A stretch of DNA of 64,000 nt from Streptomyces griseoviridis (GTDB taxonomy: Bacteria; Actinomycetota; Actinomycetes; Streptomycetales; Streptomycetaceae): assembly GCA_014649155.1 (NCBI GenBank), contig BMSM01000017.1, positions 80,749-144,748 on the forward strand, given 5' to 3'. The position numbers and the translations under genes are program-made. Of the stretch, positions 35,607 to 43,350 are shown in pieces. The number at the start of each line of letters is the position of its first letter. The stretch's first letter is position 1. The notes under the pieces were generated by a model. The model worked only from the letters and a program-made list of their open reading frames with translations, made no database searches and was not told the origin of the DNA.

Positions 35607-36356
35607 GTGAGCAGCACGTCCCCCACCCCCGCCGGCACCGCCCTCAAGCGCGCCGGCCAGCGTCTCGTCGTCGTCGGGGCCGGCTCGGCCACCGGACGCC
35701 GCCTCGCCCGGACCGCCTCCGCCGAGGGAGCCGAACTCGTCCTCGCGGGCCCGGACCTCGCCAAGCTGGAGAAGACGGCCGCCGAACTGCCGGGCACGGC
35801 CCGTACCGTCCGCTTCGACATCACCGACGAGGCGTCGATAGCGCACCTGGCCGAAGAGGTCGGCGCCTTCGACCACTTCGTGTCCACGGCGGCCGTGCCG
35901 GCCAACGGGCCGCTGTCCGAACTCGTCCCCGAGGACGTCCAGCGCGCCTTCGCGGCCAAGGTGACCGGCCCCCTGTTCCTCGCCAAGCACCTCGCCGGAC
36001 AGGCCCGGGAAGGCGGCTCCCTCACCTTCTTCTCCGGCGTGGCGGCCTGGCGTCCCGCCCCCGAGCGGACCGTGATGGCCACCACCAACGGCGCCCTCGC
36101 CTTCCTGGTCCAGGCCCTCGCCGTGGAGATCGCGCCGCTCCGGGTCAACGCCGTGTCCCCGGGTATCGTCGACAGCGGCGCCTGGGACAAGCTCGGCGCG
36201 GACAAGCGGGCGTTCCTGGAGTCGGTGGCCGCGAGCAACCCGGCCCGCCGGGTCGGCACCCCCGACGACCTCGTCGCCGCGGTGCTCTTCGCCATCGACA
36301 ACCCCTACGTCACCGGCACCGTCCTGCACGTGGACGGCGGCGGACGCCTGGCCTGA
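35607..36356 (+). CDS. short-chain dehydrogenase/reductase with atypical active site
   Basis: A 249-residue SDR starting at GTG 35607 with AAGGAG six bases upstream. The cofactor loop is VVGAGSATGRRLA. DITDEASIAHL, the Ser strand LTFFSGVAAWRPAP and the C-terminal VTGTVLHVDGGGR are all present. The catalytic YxxxK is missing: the aligned stretch reads RTVMATTNGALAF, with Met for Tyr and Asn for Lys. It may still bind NAD(P) but probably uses other chemistry or is a scaffold. It stands 44 bases before a monooxygenase gene on the same strand. Confidence 0.88.
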   Translation: MSSTSPTPAGTALKRAGQRLVVVGAGSATGRRLARTASAEGAELVLAGPDLAKLEKTAAELPGTARTVRFDITDEASIAHLAEEVGAFDHFVSTAAVPANGPLSELVPEDVQRAFAAKVTGPLFLAKHLAGQAREGGSLTFFSGVAAWRPAPERTVMATTNGALAFLVQALAVEIAPLRVNAVSPGIVDSGAWDKLGADKRAFLESVAASNPARRVGTPDDLVAAVLFAIDNPYVTGTVLHVDGGGRLA

Positions 36357-36400
36357 CCCACCGGCCCACCCCTGCACACGACCCCACCAAGGAGAAGCGC

Positions 36401-36712
36401 ATGTCCGACCGCCACACCGGGCCCATCGTCCTCGTCGCCCGCATGAAGGCGCGCCCCGGCAAGGAACAGGAACTGTGGGACGCGCTGCCCGCCCTGGTGT
36501 CCGCCACCCGCCAGGAGGACGGCTGCCTCACCTACGTGCCGCACGAGGGGCTGGACGACCCCGGCCTGCTCGTCATGCACGAGGTGTGGCAGAGCGAGGA
36601 GCACCTGCGGGCCCATTCCGCCAGCGCGCACCTGCGGGCCTTCGCCGAGCGGGTGGCGCCCCTGACGGTGAACGGCATCGAGATCGAGCGGCTGGCCGAG
36701 ATCGAGCTCTAG
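36401..36712 (+). CDS. antibiotic biosynthesis monooxygenase (ABM/YgiN-like)
   Basis: A 103-residue ferredoxin-like ABM domain protein: IVLVARMKARPGKEQEL, QEDGCLTYVPHEG and LLVMHEVWQSEEHLRAH. Family members oxidise quinols or aromatic polyketides without cofactor, or degrade haem; here a quinol monooxygenase role is the simplest guess. AAGGAG precedes ATG 36401. The short gap from the SDR suggests a two-gene operon for quinone or phenol redox chemistry. Confidence 0.92.
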   Translation: MSDRHTGPIVLVARMKARPGKEQELWDALPALVSATRQEDGCLTYVPHEGLDDPGLLVMHEVWQSEEHLRAHSASAHLRAFAERVAPLTVNGIEIERLAEIEL

Positions 36713-36767
36713 ACCGTCCCGTTCGGGGGGCCGCGGGCGTCACGGCGGTCAACGGGCCCTGGCACTC

Positions 36768-36809
36768 AGTCATTCGACGGAAGCGTGCCGGGGCCGTCCG
36801 CGGTCCACT
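36768..36809 (+). promoter_or_regulatory. recurrent bipartite promoter motif
   Basis: AGTC-ATTC-GAC-G-GAA, then TCCACT at positions 37-42. It is 111 bases before the royal-jelly-family gene. Confidence 0.6.
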
Positions 36810-36878
36810 GGACCGGTACCGACCGGCACCTCACGACCTCCGCGGTCACGAGGGCGACGAGAAACACTGGAGTCACCC

Positions 36879-38072
36879 ATGTCCATACCCGCCCCCACCT
36901 CGCACACCGGCCCGGGCCGCAGGACGGTCCTCGGCCTGTCCCTCGTGGTCGGAGGGGCCCTGGCGGCCGGCGCCGCGCCGGCCGCGGCCCGCCCCGGCAC
37001 CGGTGGCGGCCACCACCAGCCCCGGCTGGAGACGGTCGCGACCTTCGACGGCGCGATGCCCACCGGGGTCACGGTGTCCCGCTCGGGCCGGATCTTCGTC
37101 AACTTCCCGCGCTGGGGCGACGACGTCCCGTTCTCGGTGGCCGAGATCCGGGGCGGCAAGGCCGTCGCCTACCCCGACCGGGCCGTCAACCGGCCGGACA
37201 CCTCGCGCCCCGAGCGGCACTTCCTCGGCGTGCAGAGCGTGGTCGTCGACGCCGCCGAACGGCTGTGGGTCGTGGACACCGGCCGCGTCGAGTGGGCCGA
37301 CGCGCCCCACGGCGGACCGAAGCTGGTCGCCATCGACCTGGCCACCGACCGGGTGGTCCGCACCATCCTGCTGCCCCGCTCCGTCGCCGGGCCGCGCAGC
37401 TTCATCAACGACGTCCGCTTCGACCTGAGCCGTGGCTACGCCTACCTCACCGATGCCACCCCGGACGGCCCCAACGGACTGATCGTCGTTCACCTGGCGA
37501 GCGGCACCTCCTGGCGCTGCCTGGACGACGCGCCGTCCACCCGCCCCGTTCCCGGGTTCGTCCCCGTCGTCGAGGGCCGCCCGCTGACCAACAGCCCGGA
37601 CGCCACCACACCCGCCACGCCCGTCAACATCGGCGCGGACGGCATCGCGCTCAGCCCCGACGGTGAGTGGCTGTACTACTGCCCGCTCTCCAGCCGCCGC
37701 CTGTACGCGGTGCGCACCAGGGACCTGGTCCGCGCGCGGTCGGACCGCGGCGCGTCTGCCGTACCCGTGCGCGATCTGGGCGCCAAGGGCATGTCCGACG
37801 GCCTGGAGACCGATCGGGCCGGCCGCGTCTACGGTGGTGACCTGGAGAACAACGCCATCGTCCGCCGTGAACTCGACGGCACCTACCGCACCCTGATCCG
37901 CGACGAGCGCCTGGTGTGGCCCGACACCCTGTCCGTCGGCTATGACCGGCACCTGTACGTCGTCGCCAACCAGCTCAACCGCCAGGCCGCCTACAACGGC
38001 GGCGTGGACCTGCGGGTCAAGCCGTACGCGCTGTACCGCTTCCCCATCGGCAGCGGACCCGCCCGCCGCTGA
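36879..38072 (+). CDS. exported major royal jelly / Yellow-family protein
   Basis: A 397-residue protein with a twin-arginine signal (GRRTVLGLSLVVGG; cleavage probably after AAARP near residue 40), so it is exported folded by Tat. The mature part is a six-bladed propeller of the MRJP/Yellow family: LWVVDTGRVEW, FINDVRFDLSRGYAYLTD, GMSDGLETDRAGRVYGGD, and WPDTLSVGYDRHLYVVANQL (quoted in pieces). The bacterial role is poorly known; lactonase-like or ligand-binding functions are possible. The start is ATG 36879 with GGAG upstream. Confidence 0.9.
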   Translation: MSIPAPTSHTGPGRRTVLGLSLVVGGALAAGAAPAAARPGTGGGHHQPRLETVATFDGAMPTGVTVSRSGRIFVNFPRWGDDVPFSVAEIRGGKAVAYPDRAVNRPDTSRPERHFLGVQSVVVDAAERLWVVDTGRVEWADAPHGGPKLVAIDLATDRVVRTILLPRSVAGPRSFINDVRFDLSRGYAYLTDATPDGPNGLIVVHLASGTSWRCLDDAPSTRPVPGFVPVVEGRPLTNSPDATTPATPVNIGADGIALSPDGEWLYYCPLSSRRLYAVRTRDLVRARSDRGASAVPVRDLGAKGMSDGLETDRAGRVYGGDLENNAIVRRELDGTYRTLIRDERLVWPDTLSVGYDRHLYVVANQLNRQAAYNGGVDLRVKPYALYRFPIGSGPARR

Positions 38073-38086
38073 CCCGGCGGCACGAA

Positions 38087-38133
38087 GACCGGCGGCCGTA
38101 CCGGCACCCCAGGTGCCGGTACGGCCGCCGGTC
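38087..38133. terminator. strong bidirectional hairpin terminator
   Basis: A perfect 22-bp stem (beginning GACCGGCGGCCGTACC) with a three-base loop CCA lies between the convergent MRJP-family and alcohol dehydrogenase genes. Confidence 0.92.
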
Positions 38134-38148
38134 GCGTGTGCCCCGTGC

Positions 38149-39168
38149 TCAGGCGCCGGTGGTGAGCACCACGCGGAAGCGGGCCCGGTTGTCCATCATG
38201 CGCGCGTACGCATCGGCCGCCCGTTCCAGCGGCATCTCCTCGACGTGCGGCCGGACCCCGGTCAGCGCGGCGAACCGCAGGGTGTCCTCGATGTCGGCCG
38301 CGGTGCCGCTGGGCAGCCCGGAGATCCTCTTCGACAGGTCGATCAACTGCAACGGGCTGATCCGCATCGGCTCCGGGTCGACACCCAGGACGACCAGTTC
38401 ACCGTCCGGCCCCAGACCGTCGACGGCCGCCGACATCGTCTCCGAGTCGCCCGCCGTGGCGAGCACCGCGCGCGCTCCGCCGAGTGCCTGCAGGGCGGGG
38501 CTCATCTCCTCGGCCGTGGAGTCGACGTAGTGGTGCGCGCCCAGTTCCCCGGCGAGCGCCCGCTTCTCCGCGCCCCGCGCGATGACGACCGTCTCGAAGC
38601 CCATCCGGACAGCGAACTGCACTCCCAGGTGCCCCAGTCCGCCCAGTCCGAGGACCGCCACCAGGTCGCCCGGCCCCGCGCCCGAGCGGCGCAGGGCGTT
38701 GAAGGTGGTCACCCCCGCGCAGGCCAGGGGCGCCGCGTCCACCGCGCTGATCCCGTCCGGAATCCGGGCCAGGGCGTTGGCGGGGACGTTCAAAGCTTCG
38801 CCGTAGCCGCCCGGGTAGGCCCAGCCGGGCACCTTGAGTTCGGTGCAGTGGATGAAGTCACCTCGGCGGCAGGGCACGCAGTGGCCGCAGTGGCCGCCGA
38901 ACCAGCCGACGGCGACCCGGTCGCCGGCCTGCCAGCCGGTCGCGTAAGCGCCGACGGCGTCGATCCGGCCGGCGATCTCGTGTCCCGGGGTCACCGGGTG
39001 GGCCAGGCCGGGCACCAGCCCCTCGACCATCAGCGAATCGGTGTGGCACACCCCGCACGCCTCGACGGTGACGCGCACTTCGAAGGGGCCGGGGTCGGGG
39101 ACGTCGCGCCGGCCGGTGCGCAGGGCACCGGCCGGCTGGTCCACCAGGACCGCGCGGACAGATGACAT
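38149..39168 (-). CDS. zinc-dependent alcohol dehydrogenase (MDR superfamily)
   Basis: A 339-residue enzyme of the same architecture as the one at 3532-4551. The catalytic zinc site is in EACGVCHTDS and GHE, the structural zinc is in GGHCGHCVPCRRGDFIHC, and the cofactor fold is at GLGGLGHLGVQFA. The start is ATG 39168, with AGGAGG about ten bases upstream. It oxidises alcohols or reduces aldehydes with NAD(P); the substrate is unknown. Confidence 0.92.
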   Translation of the reverse strand: MSSVRAVLVDQPAGALRTGRRDVPDPGPFEVRVTVEACGVCHTDSLMVEGLVPGLAHPVTPGHEIAGRIDAVGAYATGWQAGDRVAVGWFGGHCGHCVPCRRGDFIHCTELKVPGWAYPGGYGEALNVPANALARIPDGISAVDAAPLACAGVTTFNALRRSGAGPGDLVAVLGLGGLGHLGVQFAVRMGFETVVIARGAEKRALAGELGAHHYVDSTAEEMSPALQALGGARAVLATAGDSETMSAAVDGLGPDGELVVLGVDPEPMRISPLQLIDLSKRISGLPSGTAADIEDTLRFAALTGVRPHVEEMPLERAADAYARMMDNRARFRVVLTTGA

Positions 39169-39541
39169 GACAGGAACCTCCTGCTGTTCGACGACGGGGG
39201 AAACCGCGGTACGGCCCTCAGCCCGGGACCTCGACGGTTCCGGTCAGCAGGGCGAGCGGGGCGCCGCCCGGCAGGGTGACGCGTGAGTGGACCCGGGCCG
39301 CCTTCGAGGTCCTCCAGGTGCGTGACGGTGGCGACCGGGCCGGGACACCCGGGACGACTTTCCGCGGGTCCTCGCCAGGATCGCGCGGCCCAGCGGCGGG
39401 GCCATCCGTCATCCGACGTACCGCCTCGCGGGCCGGTGTCCCCTTCCCGGCCCGGGACGACCGGACAGGCGGCGGCGGTCGGTCCGGGAAGCTCGCAACG
39501 GCACACCTGTCCCGCTCATATGTGTCTCGCCTGGGACCGGT
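39169..39541. other. intergenic region upstream of the nitrile hydratase operon
   Basis: No intact gene. On the minus strand near 39218-39310 a short frame ends RVTLPGGAPLALLTGTVEVPG with coding-like periodicity; it may be the tail of a lost gene. Near 39514-39530 lies CTCATATGTGTCTCG, similar to elements before other motif-bearing promoters. Confidence 0.4.
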
Positions 39542-39584
39542 AGTCGTTTGACGGATGCCCCGCACCACTCGTCCTCCGCAAGCT
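39542..39584 (+). promoter_or_regulatory. recurrent bipartite promoter motif before the nitrile hydratase operon
   Basis: AGTC-GTTT-GAC-G-GAT, then CAAGCT at positions 38-43. It is 87 bases before the first gene of the nitrile hydratase operon. Confidence 0.7.
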
Positions 39585-39628
39585 ATTCCCGGCATACGCG
39601 ACAGAAGCCACCCAGCCAAGGAGGAGCA

Positions 39629-39964
39629 GTGGCCACCAAACGCGACATGATCGTGCGCCCCGCGCACGACCTGGGCGGACTGCCGGCCGGACCGGTCGTC
39701 CCGTCCGACCACGAGATGACGCCCTTCGAGAAGAGCTGCCACGCGCTGCTCAACGTCCTCGCCGCGCACAAGCTCGTCAACACCGAGGAGAAGCGCCGCG
39801 GGGTGGAGGACCTCGGAGCCGAGATCATCGGCGACCTCACCTACTACGAGCGGTGGGCCGTCTCCGCCTCCAAGGTGCTGATCGAGAAGGGCGTCATCAC
39901 CTCCGAGGAACTGGGCGCCAGGATGAACGAGATCCGGGACCGGCTCACGGAGGCCGCAGCATGA
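39629..39964 (+). CDS. nitrile hydratase beta-subunit N-terminal-half protein (thiocyanate hydrolase beta-like)
   Basis: A 111-residue helical protein equal to the N-terminal half of a nitrile hydratase beta chain: AHDLGGLPAGPV at the start, PFEKSCHALLNVLAAHKL, then YYERWAVSASKVLIEKGVITSEEL. In three-subunit enzymes (thiocyanate hydrolase, toyocamycin nitrile hydratase) this half is a separate subunit. The start is GTG 39629 with a strong AAGGAGGAG. It overlaps the next gene by four bases (ATGA), so translation is coupled. Confidence 0.88.
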   Translation: MATKRDMIVRPAHDLGGLPAGPVVPSDHEMTPFEKSCHALLNVLAAHKLVNTEEKRRGVEDLGAEIIGDLTYYERWAVSASKVLIEKGVITSEELGARMNEIRDRLTEAAA

Positions 39965-40272
39965 GCCCCCGCTTCGCGCCGGACCAGAGAGTCCGCATCG
40001 CCGACCGCAACGCTCCGGGCCATGTGCGCACCCCGGTCTACGTCCGCGGCAAGGAGGGCCGGATCGAACGCGTCCTGCCCCGCTTCCTCAACCCCGAGCG
40101 GGAGGCGTACGGCGTCAACGAGGGCGGCGAGGTCCGCCTGTACCGGGTCCGCATCGAGCAGTCGGCGCTCTGGCCCGACTACGACGGGCCGGCGGACGAC
40201 GTGCTGGAACTGGAGATCTACGAGCACTGGCTGGAACAGGTCGACGACCGCTCCGGCGTGGAAGGACGATGA
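39961..40272 (+). CDS. nitrile hydratase beta-subunit C-terminal-half protein (SH3-like)
   Basis: A 103-residue SH3-like barrel matching the C-terminal half of nitrile hydratase beta: FAPDQRVRIADRNAPGHVRTP, VRGKEGRIERV and LYRVRIEQSALW, ending with the acidic helix LEIYEHWLEQV (all quoted in short parts). It corresponds to the alpha subunit of thiocyanate hydrolase. It overlaps both neighbours by four bases (ATGA at each side), as expected for subunits made in equal amounts. Confidence 0.9.
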   Translation: MSPRFAPDQRVRIADRNAPGHVRTPVYVRGKEGRIERVLPRFLNPEREAYGVNEGGEVRLYRVRIEQSALWPDYDGPADDVLELEIYEHWLEQVDDRSGVEGR

Positions 40273-40952
40273 CGTCGATGACGAACCCCCGCGAGACCGG
40301 CGTCGTCGGCCACGGTGACCACACGCACGGCGCCCCGGGCGCCCCGGACCCGCACGCCCCCATCGAGACGGCCGCCGGGGAACCCGACTACTTCGACGTC
40401 CTGCACCAGGCCATCCGCGAACTCCTCGTCGACAAGGGCCTGATCACCGCGGACGAGGTGCGCGCCATGGTCGAGACGCTCGACGCGCACCGGCCCACGC
40501 TCGGCTCCGCCCTGGTCGCCCGGGCCTGGACGGACCCGGACTTCAAGGAACGCCTGCTCGCCGACGGCACCGCCGCCATCGAGGAGTTCGGCATCGACAA
40601 CTACGACGGCACCAGGCTGATCGTGCTGGAACAGACACCCGAGGTGCACAACCTCGTGGTGTGCACCCTCTGCTCGTGCTACCCGCGTCCCGTGCTGGGC
40701 CTGCCCCCGGACTGGTACAAGAGCCGTCCCTACCGGGCCCGCGCCGTCCGTGCACCACGCGCGCTCTTGCGGGAGTTCGGCACGGAGGTGGCGCAGGACG
40801 TGACCATCCGCGTCCACGACAGCAACGCCAACATGCGCTACCTGATCCTGCCGATGCGCCCCGCCGGGACCGAGGGCATGAGCGAGGAGGAACTCGCCGC
40901 CCTCGTCACCCGGGATACGATGATCGGCGTCACCACGCCCAGGCTGCCGTGA
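40269..40952 (+). CDS. nitrile hydratase alpha subunit (thiocyanate hydrolase gamma-like), cobalt type
   Basis: A 227-residue metal-binding catalytic subunit. The claw motif VCTLCSCYPRPVLGLPPDWY carries the three cysteine ligands. Thr after the first Cys is the cobalt-type signature (iron enzymes have Ser). YKSRPYRARAV and the helix VRAMVETLDAHRP are also conserved. The enzyme hydrates nitriles to amides or, in the thiocyanate branch, hydrolyses thiocyanate; sequence alone does not decide. No amidase gene is in the window. It ends in a GTGA overlap with the aquaporin gene. Confidence 0.95.
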   Translation: MTSMTNPRETGVVGHGDHTHGAPGAPDPHAPIETAAGEPDYFDVLHQAIRELLVDKGLITADEVRAMVETLDAHRPTLGSALVARAWTDPDFKERLLADGTAAIEEFGIDNYDGTRLIVLEQTPEVHNLVVCTLCSCYPRPVLGLPPDWYKSRPYRARAVRAPRALLREFGTEVAQDVTIRVHDSNANMRYLILPMRPAGTEGMSEEELAALVTRDTMIGVTTPRLP

Positions 40953-41824
40953 CCGGGTTCCGCCGGCGGCCGGACGGCCCCACGGCGGTGGACACGCACG
41001 GCCCGCCCGCCGCGCCCGCCGTGCGGTGGGTGGTCCGCGGCCGGCCGCTGTCCTCGTACCTCGCGGAGGCGCTGGGCTCGGCCTGGCTCGTGCTGGCCGC
41101 GCTCACCGCGGTCTCCTTCACCATGCGGGCCGACGGCGCCTACCTCTCCTCGTGGCCGCTCCTGCCGCGCCTGGCCGTCGTCGGCGTCTCGGTGGGCGGC
41201 GCGGTGGCGGTGTTCGCCCTCACCCCGCCCGGCAAGGAGTCCGGTGCCCACCTCAACCCGGCGATCAGCCTCTTCATGGCCCTGCGCGGCGTCCTCGGCG
41301 TCACCGACCTGATCGCCTACGGAGTCTTCCAGCTGACCGGTTCCGTCCTCGGGGTGCTGCTCACCCGGACGCTCTGGGGGGATCGGGTCACCGAGGTGGA
41401 CTACGGTCTGATCCAGCCCGGCGCCGGCTGGGGCGGCCCCGTCGTCGTGGTCCTCGGCGAACTCCTCAGCACCGCCGTCCTGCTCCAGGTCCTGGCCGCC
41501 ATGACCAGCCGGCCCCGGCCGCGCTCCACACCATGGGTGCTCGGCGCCGTCGTCGCGGCGCTGATCACGTTCACCGGCTCCCGGACCGGGGCCGGCTTCA
41601 ACCCGGCGCGCAACTTCGGCCCGCACGTCGTCTCGGGCGACTACCACCTGTTCTGGGCCTACATGCTGGCGCCCCTGGCCGGAGCCGCGGTGGCCGCCCC
41701 CGTACCGGCCCTCCTGGGTGCCCGCCGGGCCTGGACCCACCGGGTCCGCTGCGCCCACGACATCCACCGTTACCACCTGCGCCCGCCGCGCTCGCGGCAC
41801 CGCGCTCCCACTTCCTCCCGGTGA
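40949..41824 (+). CDS. aquaporin / MIP-family channel
   Basis: A 291-residue six-helix channel with both NPA boxes, SGAHLNPAIS near residue 95 and GAGFNPARNFGP near 215. It begins at GTG 40949, overlapping the nitrile hydratase stop (GTGA). An Arg follows the second NPA, as in typical selectivity filters. The tail is basic, ending in an Arg/His-rich segment. Inside this operon it may admit the nitrile or release the amide or other small uncharged products, which is inference from context. Confidence 0.93.
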   Translation: MTGFRRRPDGPTAVDTHGPPAAPAVRWVVRGRPLSSYLAEALGSAWLVLAALTAVSFTMRADGAYLSSWPLLPRLAVVGVSVGGAVAVFALTPPGKESGAHLNPAISLFMALRGVLGVTDLIAYGVFQLTGSVLGVLLTRTLWGDRVTEVDYGLIQPGAGWGGPVVVVLGELLSTAVLLQVLAAMTSRPRPRSTPWVLGAVVAALITFTGSRTGAGFNPARNFGPHVVSGDYHLFWAYMLAPLAGAAVAAPVPALLGARRAWTHRVRCAHDIHRYHLRPPRSRHRAPTSSR

Positions 41825-41828
41825 TCCC

Positions 41829-42254
41829 ATGCTCCCTACCCACAACGGCCCCGCGACGGCCGTCCCCGACCACACCGACGAGATCCTGTGCCGGCAGGCG
41901 CGTCACATCGTCACCTCGCTCGACCTCCACGACGTGGAACTGGCACCCGGCCTCGTCCACGCCCTGCTGCGCGCGGGCTTCGGCATCCAGGCCGACACCC
42001 CGACCGGAGGTGCCCTGACCGGGGGAGTGGAGATCCGCTCCTGCCCCGAGCACTACGGGCCGGGGTCCCTCCTCGTCAGCTGGGCCCCGCACGAGGCGGC
42101 GTACACCCCGCTGGACCCGCGCGTCACCCACGTCGAGGGCCTCATGACATGCGCGCTGCTGGACACCGTGCGGGCCCTGGGCTTCCGGGCCAAACGGCTG
42201 GGCGCCTCCCACTCGGTCCAGGTCCAGCCCTGGGGGTCCCGTGCCTCGGACTGA
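41829..42254 (+). CDS. orphan protein in the nitrile hydratase operon (141 residues)
   Basis: ATG 41829 lies four bases after the aquaporin stop and the gene overlaps the next by 14 bases, so it is surely part of the operon. The protein is soluble, with acidic N-terminal helices (DEILCRQARHIVTSLDLHDVE), Cys at EIRSCPEHYGPG and MTCALLD, and no membrane segment. I do not recognise a family. In other systems small operon partners of cobalt nitrile hydratase help metal insertion; this could be such a factor, but nothing in the sequence proves it. Confidence 0.85.
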   Translation: MLPTHNGPATAVPDHTDEILCRQARHIVTSLDLHDVELAPGLVHALLRAGFGIQADTPTGGALTGGVEIRSCPEHYGPGSLLVSWAPHEAAYTPLDPRVTHVEGLMTCALLDTVRALGFRAKRLGASHSVQVQPWGSRASD

Positions 42255-43329
42255 GACGGCCACCCGGTCCGCCCGGGCGCTCACGAGCCACCGGGGCACG
42301 GTCCTGCTGGTCTCGGCGGTCGTCGCCGTCACCGTCGCCGCCTTCGCCGTGCTGGCCGGCGCCGTGTCCGGGCACCGCTTCTCCGTCGGCGCCCAGGTCT
42401 TCGGCACCGGCCTCGGCCTGACGGCGTACATGCTCGGTGTGCGGCACGCCTTCGACGCCGACCACATCGCGGCCATCGACAACACCACCCGCAGGTTCCT
42501 GGCCGAAGGGCGGCCCCCGGCCCACCTCGGCTTCTGGTTCGCCCTGGGCCACTCCTCGGTGGTCGTGCTGCTCAGCCTGCTGACCGCCCTGGGGGCCCGC
42601 CTGGCCTCCCGGCTGACCGACGACTCCTCCACCGCCCACCAGGTCCTGGGCGTGCTCGGCACGTCCGTCTCCACGGCCTTCCTGCTGTCGCTGGGTGTCC
42701 TCAACCTGCTGGCCCTGCGCCGCATCGCGGCCCTGTACCGTTCCGCGCGCCGGGGCGACCATGACGAGGCGCGCCTGGACGAGGTGCTGGACGACCGGGG
42801 GCTGCTCTCGCGCCTGCTGCGCCGGCTGACCGCGTCGACCACGCGTCCCTGGCACCTTTTCCCGCTCGGCCTGCTCTTCGGTCTGGGCTTCGACACGGCC
42901 ACCGAGGTGTCCCTGCTGGTCCTGTCCGGCGCGGGTGCCGCCTCCGGCATCCCCTGGTGGGCGCTGACGCTCCTCCCGCTCCTGTTCACCTGCGGGATGA
43001 CGCTCTTCGACACCCTCGACGGAGCCTTCATGTCGGCCGCGTACCGGTGGGCGTTCGTCCATCCGCTGCGCCGCATCCACTACAACCTCACCACCACCGG
43101 CCTCTCGGCCGCCGCGGCCCTCCTGGTCGCCGCCGTGAACCTGGTGACGCTGCTGGGCGACGGCGTCCCCGCCCTCCGCCGGGCCCTGCCCTGGCTGGTC
43201 GGCATCGACCTCAACACCGTCGGCTACCTGATCGGCGCGCTCTTCCTCACGGCCTGGCTCAGCTCCTTCCTGCACTGGAAGGCCGTCGGTGGACGTGCCC
43301 TGGCCCCGTCGCCGGACCCGGAGGCGTGA
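42241..43329 (+). CDS. NiCoT-family nickel/cobalt transporter (NhlF-like)
   Basis: A 362-residue membrane permease with the NiCoT signature RHAFDADHIAAIDNTTR in helix 2 and GLGFDTATEVSLL in a later helix, plus FTCGMTLFDTLDGAFM. These carry Ni2+ or Co2+ into the cell. NhlF of Rhodococcus, which serves cobalt nitrile hydratase, is the obvious parallel. GTG 42241 overlaps the orphan gene by 14 bases. Its presence supports the cobalt assignment of the hydratase. Confidence 0.95.
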   Translation: MPRTETATRSARALTSHRGTVLLVSAVVAVTVAAFAVLAGAVSGHRFSVGAQVFGTGLGLTAYMLGVRHAFDADHIAAIDNTTRRFLAEGRPPAHLGFWFALGHSSVVVLLSLLTALGARLASRLTDDSSTAHQVLGVLGTSVSTAFLLSLGVLNLLALRRIAALYRSARRGDHDEARLDEVLDDRGLLSRLLRRLTASTTRPWHLFPLGLLFGLGFDTATEVSLLVLSGAGAASGIPWWALTLLPLLFTCGMTLFDTLDGAFMSAAYRWAFVHPLRRIHYNLTTTGLSAAAALLVAAVNLVTLLGDGVPALRRALPWLVGIDLNTVGYLIGALFLTAWLSSFLHWKAVGGRALAPSPDPEA

Positions 43330-43350
43330 GCCGGCGCCCGCCCGGTGGAC

